A stretch of DNA of 18,825 bases from an uncultured Chloroflexota bacterium (GCA_902795255.1 CADBKS010000047.1:1-18825), one strand, 5' to 3'; positions 1 through 8,142 are shown, counted from the first letter of the stretch. Translations and numbers: made by a program. Notes: generated by a model not told the origin, from the sequence alone.

Positions 1-1362
1 GGCACCGGTCATCAGGCGGGGGCGGGAATAGTCCTCCAACAGCGCGGTGACCAGCTGCACGCTCAGCAGCCGTCCGTCATAAAAAACATAACGGTCCAGG
101 AACTCCTGCCGTGTTCCTTTCACCGGCACGTCCATCTGGTCAAAAAACAGGTTCCCGAGCCCGTAATGAATGAAGCGGTCATGAGACGGCAGCATGGTCT
201 GCGGCAGATGCGCCTGTGAGCCGGAAACCACGGCTGCACCGGCTTCACTGAAGCGTTTGAAATCCCGCTTCTGGATCTCAGAAGGCTTCCGGGAATAGGT
301 CTCATAGTACTGGATCGTCGCGATCACCAGATATCCGTCATCCCGCAGCTCCCGGATCTGCGCCTCAAAAGCATCCGGATCGCAGCGGTTGACGCCGGGA
401 TGTTTGTCATCAACGAACACATGGTCCGGTCCGGCAAAATTGCACCCGACAAAGGCGAAGCGGTTGCCGTTGTGTTCGATCAGCAGCGGCTCCGCGGCCT
501 CCTCATAAGTGCGGCCCGCCGCGTAATAGGCGATGTCCCTTTTGTCGAACTCATCCAGCATTTCCAGCAGCGGCATCCAGTCGTAGTCCCGCAGGTGGTT
601 CCCGCTCAGTTCGATCACATCCACCCCGAGATAATCGATCAGTGCATAAGCACTGAGGTTTGAACAAAACTGGATCGAACGGTTATCCTGCCTGGGTACC
701 GGACAGAGGGACCAGATACTGGACTCATTGCTGATATGGCTGATGTCAGCCGCAGTGAACACCGGCCGGATCAGGCTCCCGGGGTACTCCGCGCCTTTTT
801 CGGCCATTTCCCACGCGACCGTCCGGGCCAGCGCGGTCGTCCCCGTCAGCAGGACGGTCGTCACTTTCTCCCGCGAAAAATTCTCCGGTCTGCCGGGCGC
901 GGCCAGGATATCCGCCGCCGGATCATAGTCCGCATCCCAGGGATACGGGGTCTCTCCGACCCGGATCACTTTCATCGTCGGATCCGCCGCGTCCGCCGGG
1001 ATCACCGCGCAGTCCGAAACCGCCCCCTCCCGCAGGATCCGGTCCGCGGCATCCGAAACGGAGATCACCCCGGACTGTCCGGCGAAAAACGTCAAATCTG
1101 CTGCCGCATCCGGACTGAGCGTCACGGAACGGATCTCCGCCCCGTCTTCAGGCTCCCCCCGCACCGCAGCGAGCAGCGCATCCGGGCCGATCACATCCGT
1201 CACGGTCAGGAAGGGGCAGGCCAGCACATAAGTCCGCCAGGTTTCCGACGCGGAAACGGAAAAAGCCGGCAGCAGCAAAACCGCCGCAGCCAGAAAGACC
1301 GGGCACAGCGCCGCCCGGAAACCGCTCCGAATCCTGTAATAAAAACTCCCGATATGAAACAT
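1..1362 (-). CDS. CapA-family protein (metallophosphatase-like), 3' end missing
   Basis: Reading leftwards from the ATG at 1360-1362, an open frame of 454 codons runs off the window edge, so the C-terminus is missing. Residues about 14-38 form a hydrophobic signal peptide or anchor, so the product is probably exported. Residues 40-165 look like a small periplasmic-binding-like module. From about 167 the CapA/PGA-synthesis fold follows: a TGTTALAR stretch at 173-180 where the family usually has GD, ADISHISNES (205-214), SGNHLRDYDW (253-262), GSQAHLPQT (381-389) and HYGLGNLFFD (399-408). Known family: CapA proteins resemble calcineurin-type metallophosphatases and take part in poly-gamma-glutamate or surface-polymer handling; the substrate here is unknown. 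Odd: the usual first metal-site Asp appears replaced by Thr. No adjacent capB or capC is visible. The start fits an extended -10 promoter about 40 bp upstream; no strong Shine-Dalgarno is seen. Confidence 0.85.
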   Translation of the reverse strand, partial: MFHIGSFYYRIRSGFRAALCPVFLAAAVLLLPAFSVSASETWRTYVLACPFLTVTDVIGPDALLAAVRGEPEDGAEIRSVTLSPDAAADLTFFAGQSGVISVSDAADRILREGAVSDCAVIPADAADPTMKVIRVGETPYPWDADYDPAADILAAPGRPENFSREKVTTVLLTGTTALARTVAWEMAEKGAEYPGSLIRPVFTAADISHISNESSIWSLCPVPRQDNRSIQFCSNLSAYALIDYLGVDVIELSGNHLRDYDWMPLLEMLDEFDKRDIAYYAAGRTYEEAAEPLLIEHNGNRFAFVGCNFAGPDHVFVDDKHPGVNRCDPDAFEAQIRELRDDGYLVIATIQYYETYSRKPSEIQKRDFKRFSEAGAAVVSGSQAHLPQTMLPSHDRFIHYGLGNLFFDQMDVPVKGTRQEFLDRYVFYDGRLLSVQLVTALLEDYSRPRLMTGA

Positions 1363-1401
1363 ACCCTGCCGTTCTGAATGTCTTTTCCGAAAACAATAAC
1401 G

Positions 1402-1410
1402 ATTATAACA
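1402..1410 (-). promoter_or_regulatory. extended -10 promoter for the CapA-family gene
   Basis: On the minus strand this reads TGTTATAAT, a perfect -10 hexamer with the TGn extension, about 40 bp upstream of the ATG. A possible weak -35 lies near 1425-1430. The position suggests a short leader. Not tested. Confidence 0.45.
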
Positions 1411-1621
1411 TTTATACAACATTCTCCAAATACGTTTCCCGGCGCACAAAGGCGGAAACTTTTTCCGCCCCTCCGCCGTACAGATAAAACAGCTTCCGGT
1501 AACCGGCTTCTGGTCAGAGAGAGAGGAAACAGGTCCGGAAATCAATTCCGAGTCAGCAGAAGCCGGCCATATTCGCCGCGGAGCGTGATCAATAAACAAG
1601 ACGCGGAGCGTCACCATATTT

Positions 1622-1660
1622 ATTCCGAATTCCGAATTCCAAATTCCGCATTCCGAATTC
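1622..1660. repeat. 7-bp tandem array, ATTCCGA unit
   Basis: Five heptamers in perfect 7-bp phase: ATTCCGA at 1622, 1629 and 1650, and variants ATTCCAA (1636) and ATTCCGC (1643), followed by a partial ATTC. It lies 12 bp before a second heptamer array of different sequence. The unit length matches the arrays around the four-helix-bundle gene. Confidence 0.85.
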
Positions 1661-1672
1661 ATCCGTGCGTCA

Positions 1673-1707
1673 CCTTAACTTCACTCTGCACGCTTCACAC
1701 TTCAAAC
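1673..1707 (-). repeat. solo 7-bp array related to the ends of the four-helix-bundle cassette
   Basis: On the minus strand five heptamers read GTTTGAA, GTGTGAA, GCGTGCA, GAGTGAA, GTTAAGG. The same unit types, ending in the same GTTA, occur on both sides of the gene at 9209-9565. No gene is attached here, so this may be a remnant or a solo end. Confidence 0.75.
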
Positions 1708-1758
1708 TGATAAAAGTCAACCCTTTACGGAAGAAATAATGGCAAAATAAAAAACCTT

Positions 1759-1767
1759 TGGTACAAT
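1759..1767 (+). promoter_or_regulatory. extended -10 promoter for the Ig-domain gene pair
   Basis: TGGTACAAT is an extended -10 with 5 of 6 hexamer matches. Transcription would begin near 1774, which favours the ATG at 1818 and leaves the AGGAG-ATG at 1772-1780 at the very 5' end of the RNA, with spacing too short to be useful. Confidence 0.45.
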
Positions 1768-1817
1768 TGAAAGGAGAATGCGGATCAGAAAAAGCATCGG
1801 AAAGGTCTGAACCCTTA

Positions 1818-2288
1818 ATGTATTCGAATCGAAAAAGAACCCTGTTCGCGGCGTTCATCCTGGCGCTCATGATCCTGCTGTCCGGGTGTGCTTCCGGCGG
1901 ACCGAAGGGGACGCTGAGTCTGTCCGCGGTTTCCGCACCGAAAGGAGACAAAGCCGAATGGCAGTCCCAGTCTCCCGCGGACGGTGATCATGTCGAAGCC
2001 GGATCTGAATTTGACATCACATGGTACATGGTCAACACCGGCACGACGACCTGGACCACGGACTATTCCATGCGCTACTTCGCCGGGACCAACCTGACAA
2101 AACCCGGGAAAACGCGCTACAATCTGCCGGCCGCCGTTGCGCCGGGAGAAGTCGGAGCCTGCAGCGTAGATGCACTCGCGCCGTGGGAACCCGGCACTTA
2201 CCAGATGTTTGTCGTTCTCGGCAACGCGGACGATGAAAACTTTTCAAAAGTCGATATCACCATTACAGTCGACGAAACGGAGGAATAA
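1818..2288 (+). CDS. lipoprotein with NBR1-type Ig-like domain
   Basis: A 156-residue protein starting at ATG 1818. The N-terminus has a basic head and a hydrophobic stretch ending in the lipobox LSGC (Cys24), so it should be lipidated and held on the outer face of the membrane. Residues about 46-150 match the bacterial NBR1-type Ig-like domain: TWYMVNTGTTTW, YFAGTNL, VAPGEV, APWEPGTYQMFVVLGN. This fold is a beta-sandwich of unknown function in bacteria, often at the cell surface. The reading frame is open further upstream (TTG at 1758), but the lipoprotein signal and the promoter position favour 1818. The stop TAA overlaps the ATG of the next gene, which encodes a second protein of the same fold, so the two are translationally coupled and may work together. 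Confidence 0.8.
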   Translation: MYSNRKRTLFAAFILALMILLSGCASGGPKGTLSLSAVSAPKGDKAEWQSQSPADGDHVEAGSEFDITWYMVNTGTTTWTTDYSMRYFAGTNLTKPGKTRYNLPAAVAPGEVGACSVDALAPWEPGTYQMFVVLGNADDENFSKVDITITVDETEE

Positions 2289-2815
2289 TGAAAAAAATCG
2301 CTGTTATCTGCGCCCTCGTCATTGCTGTTCTGTTCAGTTTTATCGCTGAGATCCAGCAGACGCTCGAATCCGAAGACATCCAGATCATCATCAAAAACGA
2401 AGGCACACCTTCTCCCGCGATCAGTTCCGGGATCGTCTGGGGCACATGGAAACCGACCCCGACCTACTACTCCTATCAGGCCACCTTTGTCGGGCAGGAT
2501 AAGAACTATATGCACTATGCTCACGGCATTCAGTTCACCGTCAACTGGACCGTCAAAAACACCGGGCCGCTTCCCTGGGACAAGCAGTTCTATTTCCGCT
2601 ATGTTCAGGGCCAGGGCGCGCTGGACGGCGACCTCTGGATGCTTCCCGTTGAAGTGGAACGCGGCGACACCATCACCTTCTCCCGCAGCTTTGAATGCGC
2701 CGATGAACCGGGCATTTACAACTCCTACTGGGAACTGGTCGACAACGACGGCGTCGTGATCCTGGACAACATCTGGGTCGGCTGGCAGGTCGATGACTGG
2801 CGCGATTTCGAATAA
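2288..2815 (+). CDS. secreted or anchored NBR1-type Ig-like protein
   Basis: A 175-residue protein. Its ATG shares one base with the stop of the previous gene and is preceded by a good GGAGG site. Residues 1-19 are a basic-hydrophobic export signal without a lipobox cysteine, so the protein is either cleaved and secreted or anchored by its N-terminus. Residues about 58-165 carry the NBR1-type Ig hallmarks: FTVNWTVKNTGPLPW, FYFRYVQG, VERGDTITFS, EPGIYNSYWELVDNDG. It is a diverged sister of the upstream lipoprotein, with an additional linker before the domain. The acidic and aromatic C-terminus (VDDWRDFE) extends past the domain. The function is not known; coupling to a lipidated homologue suggests a heteromeric surface assembly. 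The 3' end abuts or overlaps queG. Confidence 0.8.
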   Translation: MKKIAVICALVIAVLFSFIAEIQQTLESEDIQIIIKNEGTPSPAISSGIVWGTWKPTPTYYSYQATFVGQDKNYMHYAHGIQFTVNWTVKNTGPLPWDKQFYFRYVQGQGALDGDLWMLPVEVERGDTITFSRSFECADEPGIYNSYWELVDNDGVVILDNIWVGWQVDDWRDFE

Positions 2816-2828
2816 TCCGCCTGTCCGG

Positions 2829-3749
2829 ATGGAAGAACTCAAAAAAGCAATAAAAGCCGAAGCTGAAAAGCTCGGCTTTTGTTTATGCGGTTTCACAGGC
2901 GCGGAAACACCGGAAGACTACCTCCGCTATCTCCGCTGGCTGGAGGACGACCCGGTCGGCACCATGGGCTATCTCAAACGGGAGGACGCGGTGGCGAAAC
3001 GGGCCGACCTGCGGCAGCTTCTTCCGGAAATAAAAAGCGTCATCGTCCTGGGTGTGCCGATGGGGCTGCGCCCGCCGGGAGACGAATACGCGGTCGCGTC
3101 CTATGCTTACTATGCCGATTACCATGAGACGATCCCGCCGATGGCCGAAGCACTGGCGGCAAAGATCCGGGAACTGAGCGGCGAAACGTTCACGTACAGG
3201 ATCTGCGTGGATTCCGCCCCGGTCCTGGAACGGAGCCTGGCGGTCCGGGCAGGTCTGGGCTGGATCGGCAAAAGCTCGATGTTCATCGCCCCGCGTTACG
3301 GGTCGGCCCTGTTTTTATGCGAGATCCTGATCAGTCTGGCTTTTCCGCCCGACACGCCCTGCACCCGCGACGGCTGCGGCAGCTGCAGGCGCTGTGTGGA
3401 CGCCTGTCCGAACCGCTGCATCGATCCGGAGACCCGGACGATCCGGGCCGACCGCTGCGCGTCTTACCTCACCATTGAGCATAAAGGGGAATTCAGCGAA
3501 GAACAGGCATCCCTCATCGGGAACCGGCTGTTCGGCTGTGACGAATGTCTGCGGGCCTGCCCGCACAACAGCCGCAACGACGGCACCTCACCGCTGCCCG
3601 CGGCACCCGTGATCCCGGCCCCGGAAGATGCGGAACTGACGGAGGCGCAGTTCCGTGAAAAGTTCCGCGGCACCGCGGTCCTCCGCACCAAAGCCAAAGG
3701 ACTGCGCCGTAATATCGAAGCGATCCGCCGCAGCAAAGACGGCAGCTGA
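2829..3749 (+). CDS. queG: epoxyqueuosine reductase QueG
   Basis: QueG performs the last step of queuosine synthesis, reducing epoxyqueuosine to queuosine in tRNA with cobalamin and two 4Fe-4S clusters in the cytoplasm. Seen here, numbering 306 residues from ATG 2829: the catalytic-Asp segment VDSAPVLERS (Asp128), GLGWIGKSSM (142-151), first cluster GCGSCRRCVDACP (Cys183, 186, 189, 193), LTIEHKGEFSE, second cluster GCDECLRACPHN (Cys237, 240, 244), and the C-terminal LRRNIEAI. It lacks the C-terminal HEAT repeats of the longer Bacillus type, so it is the short form. An alternative ATG at 2793 would overlap the upstream gene by 23 bases. Neither start has a strong ribosome site; 2829 gives the usual N-terminal length (MEELKKAIK). 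Its partner genes queC, queD and queE are not in the window. Confidence 0.93.
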   Translation: MEELKKAIKAEAEKLGFCLCGFTGAETPEDYLRYLRWLEDDPVGTMGYLKREDAVAKRADLRQLLPEIKSVIVLGVPMGLRPPGDEYAVASYAYYADYHETIPPMAEALAAKIRELSGETFTYRICVDSAPVLERSLAVRAGLGWIGKSSMFIAPRYGSALFLCEILISLAFPPDTPCTRDGCGSCRRCVDACPNRCIDPETRTIRADRCASYLTIEHKGEFSEEQASLIGNRLFGCDECLRACPHNSRNDGTSPLPAAPVIPAPEDAELTEAQFREKFRGTAVLRTKAKGLRRNIEAIRRSKDGS

Positions 3750-3753
3750 ACCC

Positions 3754-4275
3754 TCAGCCGCGCGCGCCGGGCCGTTCGTCGGTGAGAAAATATTTCACTG
3801 ACGTTTCCGGATGCTGCAGTTCTGTCCGGAAAAAGTCCGGATAGATCGTCAGGGGCTCATCCGGAGCGCACCACTTCAGGAACTCCCGGCTCCCGAAGCT
3901 GCTGACGCTGTCACAGACCGGATGAAAATCCTCCGGCACCTTCATATAAAAATAAAACGAGACCTCATAGATCAGTTTGCCAAAGGTCCCGGGAACGTCT
4001 CCCATGAAATAATTTTCATTGACAAATCCGAGACGGTCGACCGCCATCCGCACACCGGTCTCCTCAAAGACCTCCCGGACGACCGCTTCCTCCGCGGTCT
4101 CCCCGAAGCGGATCCTGCCGCCGACGGAATACAGGTAATCATTGAACGTATTGCCGGCCATCAGGAATTTTCCGTCCCTCAGAATGACCGCACCGACACG
4201 CAGATTGATTAGTCCGTCCCCGCAGGGAGCCGTCATATCCGGTCCGGCTGTGTGTTCCCGTTCGATTTCCGCCAT
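3754..4275 (-). CDS. Nudix hydrolase
   Basis: A 173-residue Nudix protein that should hydrolyse a nucleoside diphosphate linked to another moiety, using Mg2+. The Nudix box is complete: Gly53, Glu59, then REVFEETGV at 67-75, where the Glu residues bind metal. The preceding INLRVGAVILRDGKFLMA is the typical first strand pair. The box and the tyrosine-rich middle (LIYEVSFYFYMKV) resemble uncharacterised NUDIX proteins in Firmicutes; the substrate cannot be read from the sequence. The start ATG has GGAG six bases upstream. It converges with queG with only four bases between stop codons, and lies 36 bases downstream of the GNAT gene, probably in the same transcript. Confidence 0.88.
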   Translation of the reverse strand: MAEIEREHTAGPDMTAPCGDGLINLRVGAVILRDGKFLMAGNTFNDYLYSVGGRIRFGETAEEAVVREVFEETGVRMAVDRLGFVNENYFMGDVPGTFGKLIYEVSFYFYMKVPEDFHPVCDSVSSFGSREFLKWCAPDEPLTIYPDFFRTELQHPETSVKYFLTDERPGARG

Positions 4276-4311
4276 CGCTCCGCTCCGCTTTCCGTCCCAC
4301 CGGAGGCCGCC

Positions 4312-4884
4312 TCAGGCCGCAGGGTGCCGTTTTTCCCAGTCTTCCCGCGTCAGGATGTTCATCTCGTCATCCTCCACCGTACCGATCCGCGTTTCGAATT
4401 TTCCGAAAGCGTAATGGCGGAAGGAGCACTTTTCCTGGACCCGGGCCGAGGCCGTATTGCGCAAGAAATGACCGCAGAAGACTGTTTCAAGCTCTTTTTC
4501 CTCAAAAAGCCAGTGCAGCACTTCATTCACGGCCTCCGGCATCAGGCCCTGGCCCCAATACGTTTTCGAGAGGACGAATCCGACCTCACAGCAGCGTTTG
4601 TCCGAAAATTCGGGGAACCTTTCCTCCCGGTAATTCTCCACGCCGAGCGATCCGATCACCTTGCCATGATACACCAGTGCAAAGGTCTTTTTCCCTTCGA
4701 TAAAGTGGTTCAGGACCGTCTGCGACACCCAGCGGTCCGTGTGATGCGCCCACCCGGCCATCTCGCCGACACCGGGGACGGACGCATATTCAAACAGGTC
4801 ATCCAGATCCTCCGGGAGCCACGCCCGCAGCGTCAGCCGTTCCGTTTTCAGCACAACATTTGTCAGATCAATTTCAGCATTCAT
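4312..4884 (-). CDS. GNAT acetyltransferase, RimJ/RimL type
   Basis: A 190-residue acetyl-CoA-dependent N-acetyltransferase. Visible hallmarks in order: LKTERLTLRAWLPEDLDDLF (residues 12-31), KVIGSLGVE, EVGFVLSKTYWGQGLMPEAV, which holds the acetyl-CoA-binding loop, and N-SARVQEKCSF near the end. This is the Acetyltransf_3 layout of enzymes that modify ribosomal-protein N-termini, but many relatives act on small molecules and the substrate is unknown. A GGGGTG site precedes the ATG by about six bases. The gene sits upstream of the Nudix gene on the same strand and downstream of the 1038-residue gene, 54 bases away. Confidence 0.9.
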   Translation of the reverse strand: MNAEIDLTNVVLKTERLTLRAWLPEDLDDLFEYASVPGVGEMAGWAHHTDRWVSQTVLNHFIEGKKTFALVYHGKVIGSLGVENYREERFPEFSDKRCCEVGFVLSKTYWGQGLMPEAVNEVLHWLFEEKELETVFCGHFLRNTASARVQEKCSFRHYAFGKFETRIGTVEDDEMNILTREDWEKRHPAA

Positions 4885-4938
4885 ACAACACCCCGGATAA
4901 AAGATCTTCCCTGAAAAGGTGATCCGTATTGATCGTTA

Positions 4939-7900
4939 TTATTTTTTCCTTATCTTTTGGGCGACGGCTTTGGTGCTGTCGTTCGAATTCTTCCTCTTTT
5001 GGGACATTTTGGGATCCGGCGCCTTGATCAGATCTTCGGCCAGGAGGGTCTTGATCAGGCCCTCGATCATCCGGTGAAATTTGGATCGATCATCATCCAT
5101 AATGAGCTGCAGCATATCGCCCGCATAAGCTGACCCGAAATGCACCTTTTGGGAGTTCCCCTTGAAGATATGCCGGAGCCAGTTATACGAGATCATTGTC
5201 CGCACCTCCTGGAGCATGTTCTCTTTCGTCTGCTTTGATTTTTCCATGGCGTTTTTCATGCCGCGCAGGATCATCAGCATCCCTTTCGGTTTTTTATTGA
5301 CACACTCGGTCATGTCATTGTCCAGCCACTCCCGGAATTTGTCCGGGTTCTGTTCTCCATCCGTCATGTAGCTGTCTTCGTCTTTTGCGTTGAGAAAACG
5401 CTGCTCCATACCGCCGAAGATCTTCTGAAGGAAAAGGGACTGATAAACATCCCCGGAAGACTGGTGAAAGTCCAGCATATCGCCGCTGACTTCGTCAGCT
5501 CCTGCGGAACGCTGCAGCGCACCGGCTTCGAAAGCATAATTGATGTCCTGCTGGCTGAAGGCATCCCTTTCCAGCATGTAATCATGAGCGGAATCAAATT
5601 GCCTGGCCAGATCCTCCATCCGCTTCAGCTTTGAAAATTCCTTTTTTTGAGCCGAGGACATTTTCTGATGGTTATCTTCCATCTCCTCCAGCTCTTTGAA
5701 TCTCGCATAATTCTCCATTGCCGCCTGCGGGGTCTTATAGATCTGGAGATAGGATTCATAGTGCGTCGGTGTAAACGAAACTTCCTTGTCCATATCCTCA
5801 CCGTAATAAAACTTATATTCAGTGCTGCGCATGTCTGCCCGGAGGTCGCCAAGTTCGCCTTCCGTTTTGGCCCCTTTTTGGCGTTGTGCATAAAGTTGAT
5901 CTAAATTTTGCGTAGCATAGGTCAAATCGGAGATCAGATGCATCACAGGAATGTGCAGACGCTTGTCATTTTTGTAATATTTGGTCAGCAGGATATTGAC
6001 TTCTTTGATGGTTTGGGAAAGCGCCTGCCGGCACGTCCGGATGTCCTCGGTTGAAACCAGGTTGGTTGTCACCGGATCTACATTTTCACCCGGGTGCTGT
6101 TCCTGATATTTAAAAATCGGATCTGCCAGATCCTGGAGCTGATATCCCGCGCTGCCCAAATTCGTGATGATCCGCAAATATTCCTCAGACTGTTTGATTT
6201 TCGGATCCAAAGGATTGGTCTCATTGATCCCATTGATGATCTGCAGGATGTTATCCCCTTCCTTTTCGCAGGCCTTTCCCAAGGCAAACCAATCCAAAGA
6301 AACAAAGGTTTTATCGTTTGGGTCCGTATGTAATGAAGGGGAAGCGTATTCAAACGATCCGAAATCGCCGGCATTTTCGTGGGTCTCCCGGCGCAGGTTT
6401 CCAGCCGCGGAGTTTGGCGTGTTGGCGAACATCGTGTTATGATTCATGAAACCTTCACCCTTCTTCATGGTTTCGTTATAACGCCGGTAATCTTCCTTCG
6501 TGGCGCGCATGTTGCCCCATCCGGCATAGGACGTGTCTTTTTGTCTGCCCAGCTTCGCGAAGTTTCTTTCCTGACCGGCTCTGGCGTTTAAGAGGATCGT
6601 TTCCGCACCGAAAATGCCCGCATTTCCCATGTGGGAAACATCGGTTTCATCGTTTGTGATCACGTTTTTCGCCCCGGCGATGTTGCCCACCTGCATCATG
6701 TCCCGCACGAAGGTGGTGCAGTTGCGCTGGAGCGGATGGTAGCCTTTGTCGGGATAGGTCCGGGCAGCCTGCAGAATGGCATTGACCTGCTTTGAGTTCG
6801 CTTTGAATTTCCGGCTGACCGTATATTGATTATTGCTTTCATCGAGAAGCTGGCCCATGGTATAGGCGCCGGCGTAGTCATTTATAACCCCTGTGGAAAA
6901 GGTAGCGCCTGCCTGGAAAAACCCGAAGCGCAGCTTGTAGCGTTCATATCTGCCGGTGGATTTGCTGAAGCGGGTGTATTCAATGCCCATGCCGGTGTGA
7001 CCGGCATCCAGTCCATTCATCATTTGGTCGGAGCCTTCTTTCGGCTGGTCCACATTAATAGTGACTTCCGGGGGCAGCGGATTGCCTTTGTCATCGACAG
7101 CTTTGTCCGCTGTCAGCTGGGACCAGACGGTCGGCACCTGGCGGAAGTCCGCCAGGATGTTGGCATTTCCTTCCGGGTCCTCTTTGAATTTTCTGCCGTT
7201 CCAGCCGGGGATCTCATCATGGGTCCTTTTCTCCTGAAAGTCGCTTTTACTGCCCAATGAGGTAAACCAGCCCCGGAGAAGATGGAAGGCGGAAAAAGGC
7301 ACGATGGCAAGGTTGAGCGCTTTGCCGAGTGTTTTTCCGAAGAAACGAGCCATGCCTGTAAAAAATCTGCTGCCGCGGCCGGTCTTTTTCCGCCCGGGCA
7401 TCTTTACAGGCGTGAAGCCGCGGCCTTCGGCTTTTTTCATGTCCTTATCGGCTTCGGCCAGGTCATCAATTTCGCTGAGGTCGATGGAGGACTTCTTTTT
7501 GCGTGTCTTCTTTGGTGCGACAGCGATATTGTCATCCTCCGGTGCTTCGTAATTGTCGGCATCGGAATAGATCTCCCCGGCGAACAGGGGAAGGCCGTTG
7601 AGCCTGGCGTCCTGTTCGAATTTGCTTTCCTTCGGTTTCTGCGGCTCGACAATGTTATTGTTGAGGTTCTGAACTTGCGGCACCTTTTTCCCGGCGAGTT
7701 TTTTCAGCCGGTCTTCTTCCTTCTTTTTATCGCTTCTGGTATCGATGATCAGGGAACCGCTTTCGCTCAGGGAGTCGTCCTTCTCCCGCATGCCTTTTTC
7801 ATTGATTTCGTTTGTGATCAGGTTGTTGAGGTCGACGTGATTGGCTTCTTTTTTCGCGAAAAATTCATTCAGGCCAAAGGGGTCATCGTTGTTATCATTC

Positions 7901-8055
7901 ATGATGTTGTTATCATTCATGATGTTGATCATGTTTTCATTGCCGCCCGAAAGCAGGGACTTTTCATCCTCTTCCTGGATCCTTGCTTCATTGCGGATGT
8001 TTTCATCCTTCGGCTGTGTGTCTGATTCTTTTTTACCGCTTATTTTCGAAAACAT
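4939..8055 (-). CDS. large unrecognised protein with a central permuted papain-like domain
   Basis: A 1038-residue protein I do not recognise. Seen: residues 1-230 are polar, rich in Asp, Glu, Lys and Asn, and probably disordered, with a duplicated IMNDNN motif (45-56) and basic patches (KKTRKKK 182-188, GRKKTGRG 221-228). Residues 231-265 are hydrophobic or amphipathic (SAFHLLRGWF), the only candidate membrane segment. There is no signal peptide. Residues about 340-460 carry GLDAGHTGMGIEY (His353) and, 93 residues later, RNCTTFVRDMM (Cys446). A His-first, then NC order is typical of circularly permuted NlpC/P60-like folds (LRAT, DUF4105), which are cysteine peptidases, amidases or acyltransferases. 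Residues 580-1010 are mainly charged helices. The tail has two basic clusters (KRK and KIRKK). AAAAGG lies six bases before the ATG. Base composition looks less GC-rich than neighbours. Enzyme activity is inference. Confidence 0.85.
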   Translation of the reverse strand: MFSKISGKKESDTQPKDENIRNEARIQEEDEKSLLSGGNENMINIMNDNNIMNDNNDDPFGLNEFFAKKEANHVDLNNLITNEINEKGMREKDDSLSESGSLIIDTRSDKKKEEDRLKKLAGKKVPQVQNLNNNIVEPQKPKESKFEQDARLNGLPLFAGEIYSDADNYEAPEDDNIAVAPKKTRKKKSSIDLSEIDDLAEADKDMKKAEGRGFTPVKMPGRKKTGRGSRFFTGMARFFGKTLGKALNLAIVPFSAFHLLRGWFTSLGSKSDFQEKRTHDEIPGWNGRKFKEDPEGNANILADFRQVPTVWSQLTADKAVDDKGNPLPPEVTINVDQPKEGSDQMMNGLDAGHTGMGIEYTRFSKSTGRYERYKLRFGFFQAGATFSTGVINDYAGAYTMGQLLDESNNQYTVSRKFKANSKQVNAILQAARTYPDKGYHPLQRNCTTFVRDMMQVGNIAGAKNVITNDETDVSHMGNAGIFGAETILLNARAGQERNFAKLGRQKDTSYAGWGNMRATKEDYRRYNETMKKGEGFMNHNTMFANTPNSAAGNLRRETHENAGDFGSFEYASPSLHTDPNDKTFVSLDWFALGKACEKEGDNILQIINGINETNPLDPKIKQSEEYLRIITNLGSAGYQLQDLADPIFKYQEQHPGENVDPVTTNLVSTEDIRTCRQALSQTIKEVNILLTKYYKNDKRLHIPVMHLISDLTYATQNLDQLYAQRQKGAKTEGELGDLRADMRSTEYKFYYGEDMDKEVSFTPTHYESYLQIYKTPQAAMENYARFKELEEMEDNHQKMSSAQKKEFSKLKRMEDLARQFDSAHDYMLERDAFSQQDINYAFEAGALQRSAGADEVSGDMLDFHQSSGDVYQSLFLQKIFGGMEQRFLNAKDEDSYMTDGEQNPDKFREWLDNDMTECVNKKPKGMLMILRGMKNAMEKSKQTKENMLQEVRTMISYNWLRHIFKGNSQKVHFGSAYAGDMLQLIMDDDRSKFHRMIEGLIKTLLAEDLIKAPDPKMSQKRKNSNDSTKAVAQKIRKK
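7888..7923. repeat. 18-bp in-frame tandem duplication
   Basis: Two perfect 18-bp copies (7888-7905 and 7906-7923) starting GTTGTTATC. They encode the duplicated IMNDNN motif in the disordered N-terminal part of the 1038-residue protein. The copy number can change without a frameshift. Confidence 0.9.
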
Positions 8056-8142
8056 AAAAAACCTTTTTATTCAATCCTGACGGAAAGACGGTACATGCAT
8101 TTAGAGGGGAAACCGTATCAATTAATCTCAGTCCCTAAAAAA

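Larger units (their letters stand above)
1363..1817. other. intergenic region between divergent genes
   Basis: About 455 bases between the divergent CapA-family gene and the first Ig-domain gene. It holds the two outward promoters, an 8-bp hairpin (GGCGGAAA, loop CTT, TTTCCGCC at 1451-1469, no T-run), an ATTCCGA heptamer array and a GTGTGAA-type heptamer array. No protein or RNA gene is supported. Confidence 0.7.

Noticed and set aside
736..1377. 213-codon open frame on the plus strand
   Set aside because: Antisense of the CapA-family gene, Arg/His-rich shadow translation.
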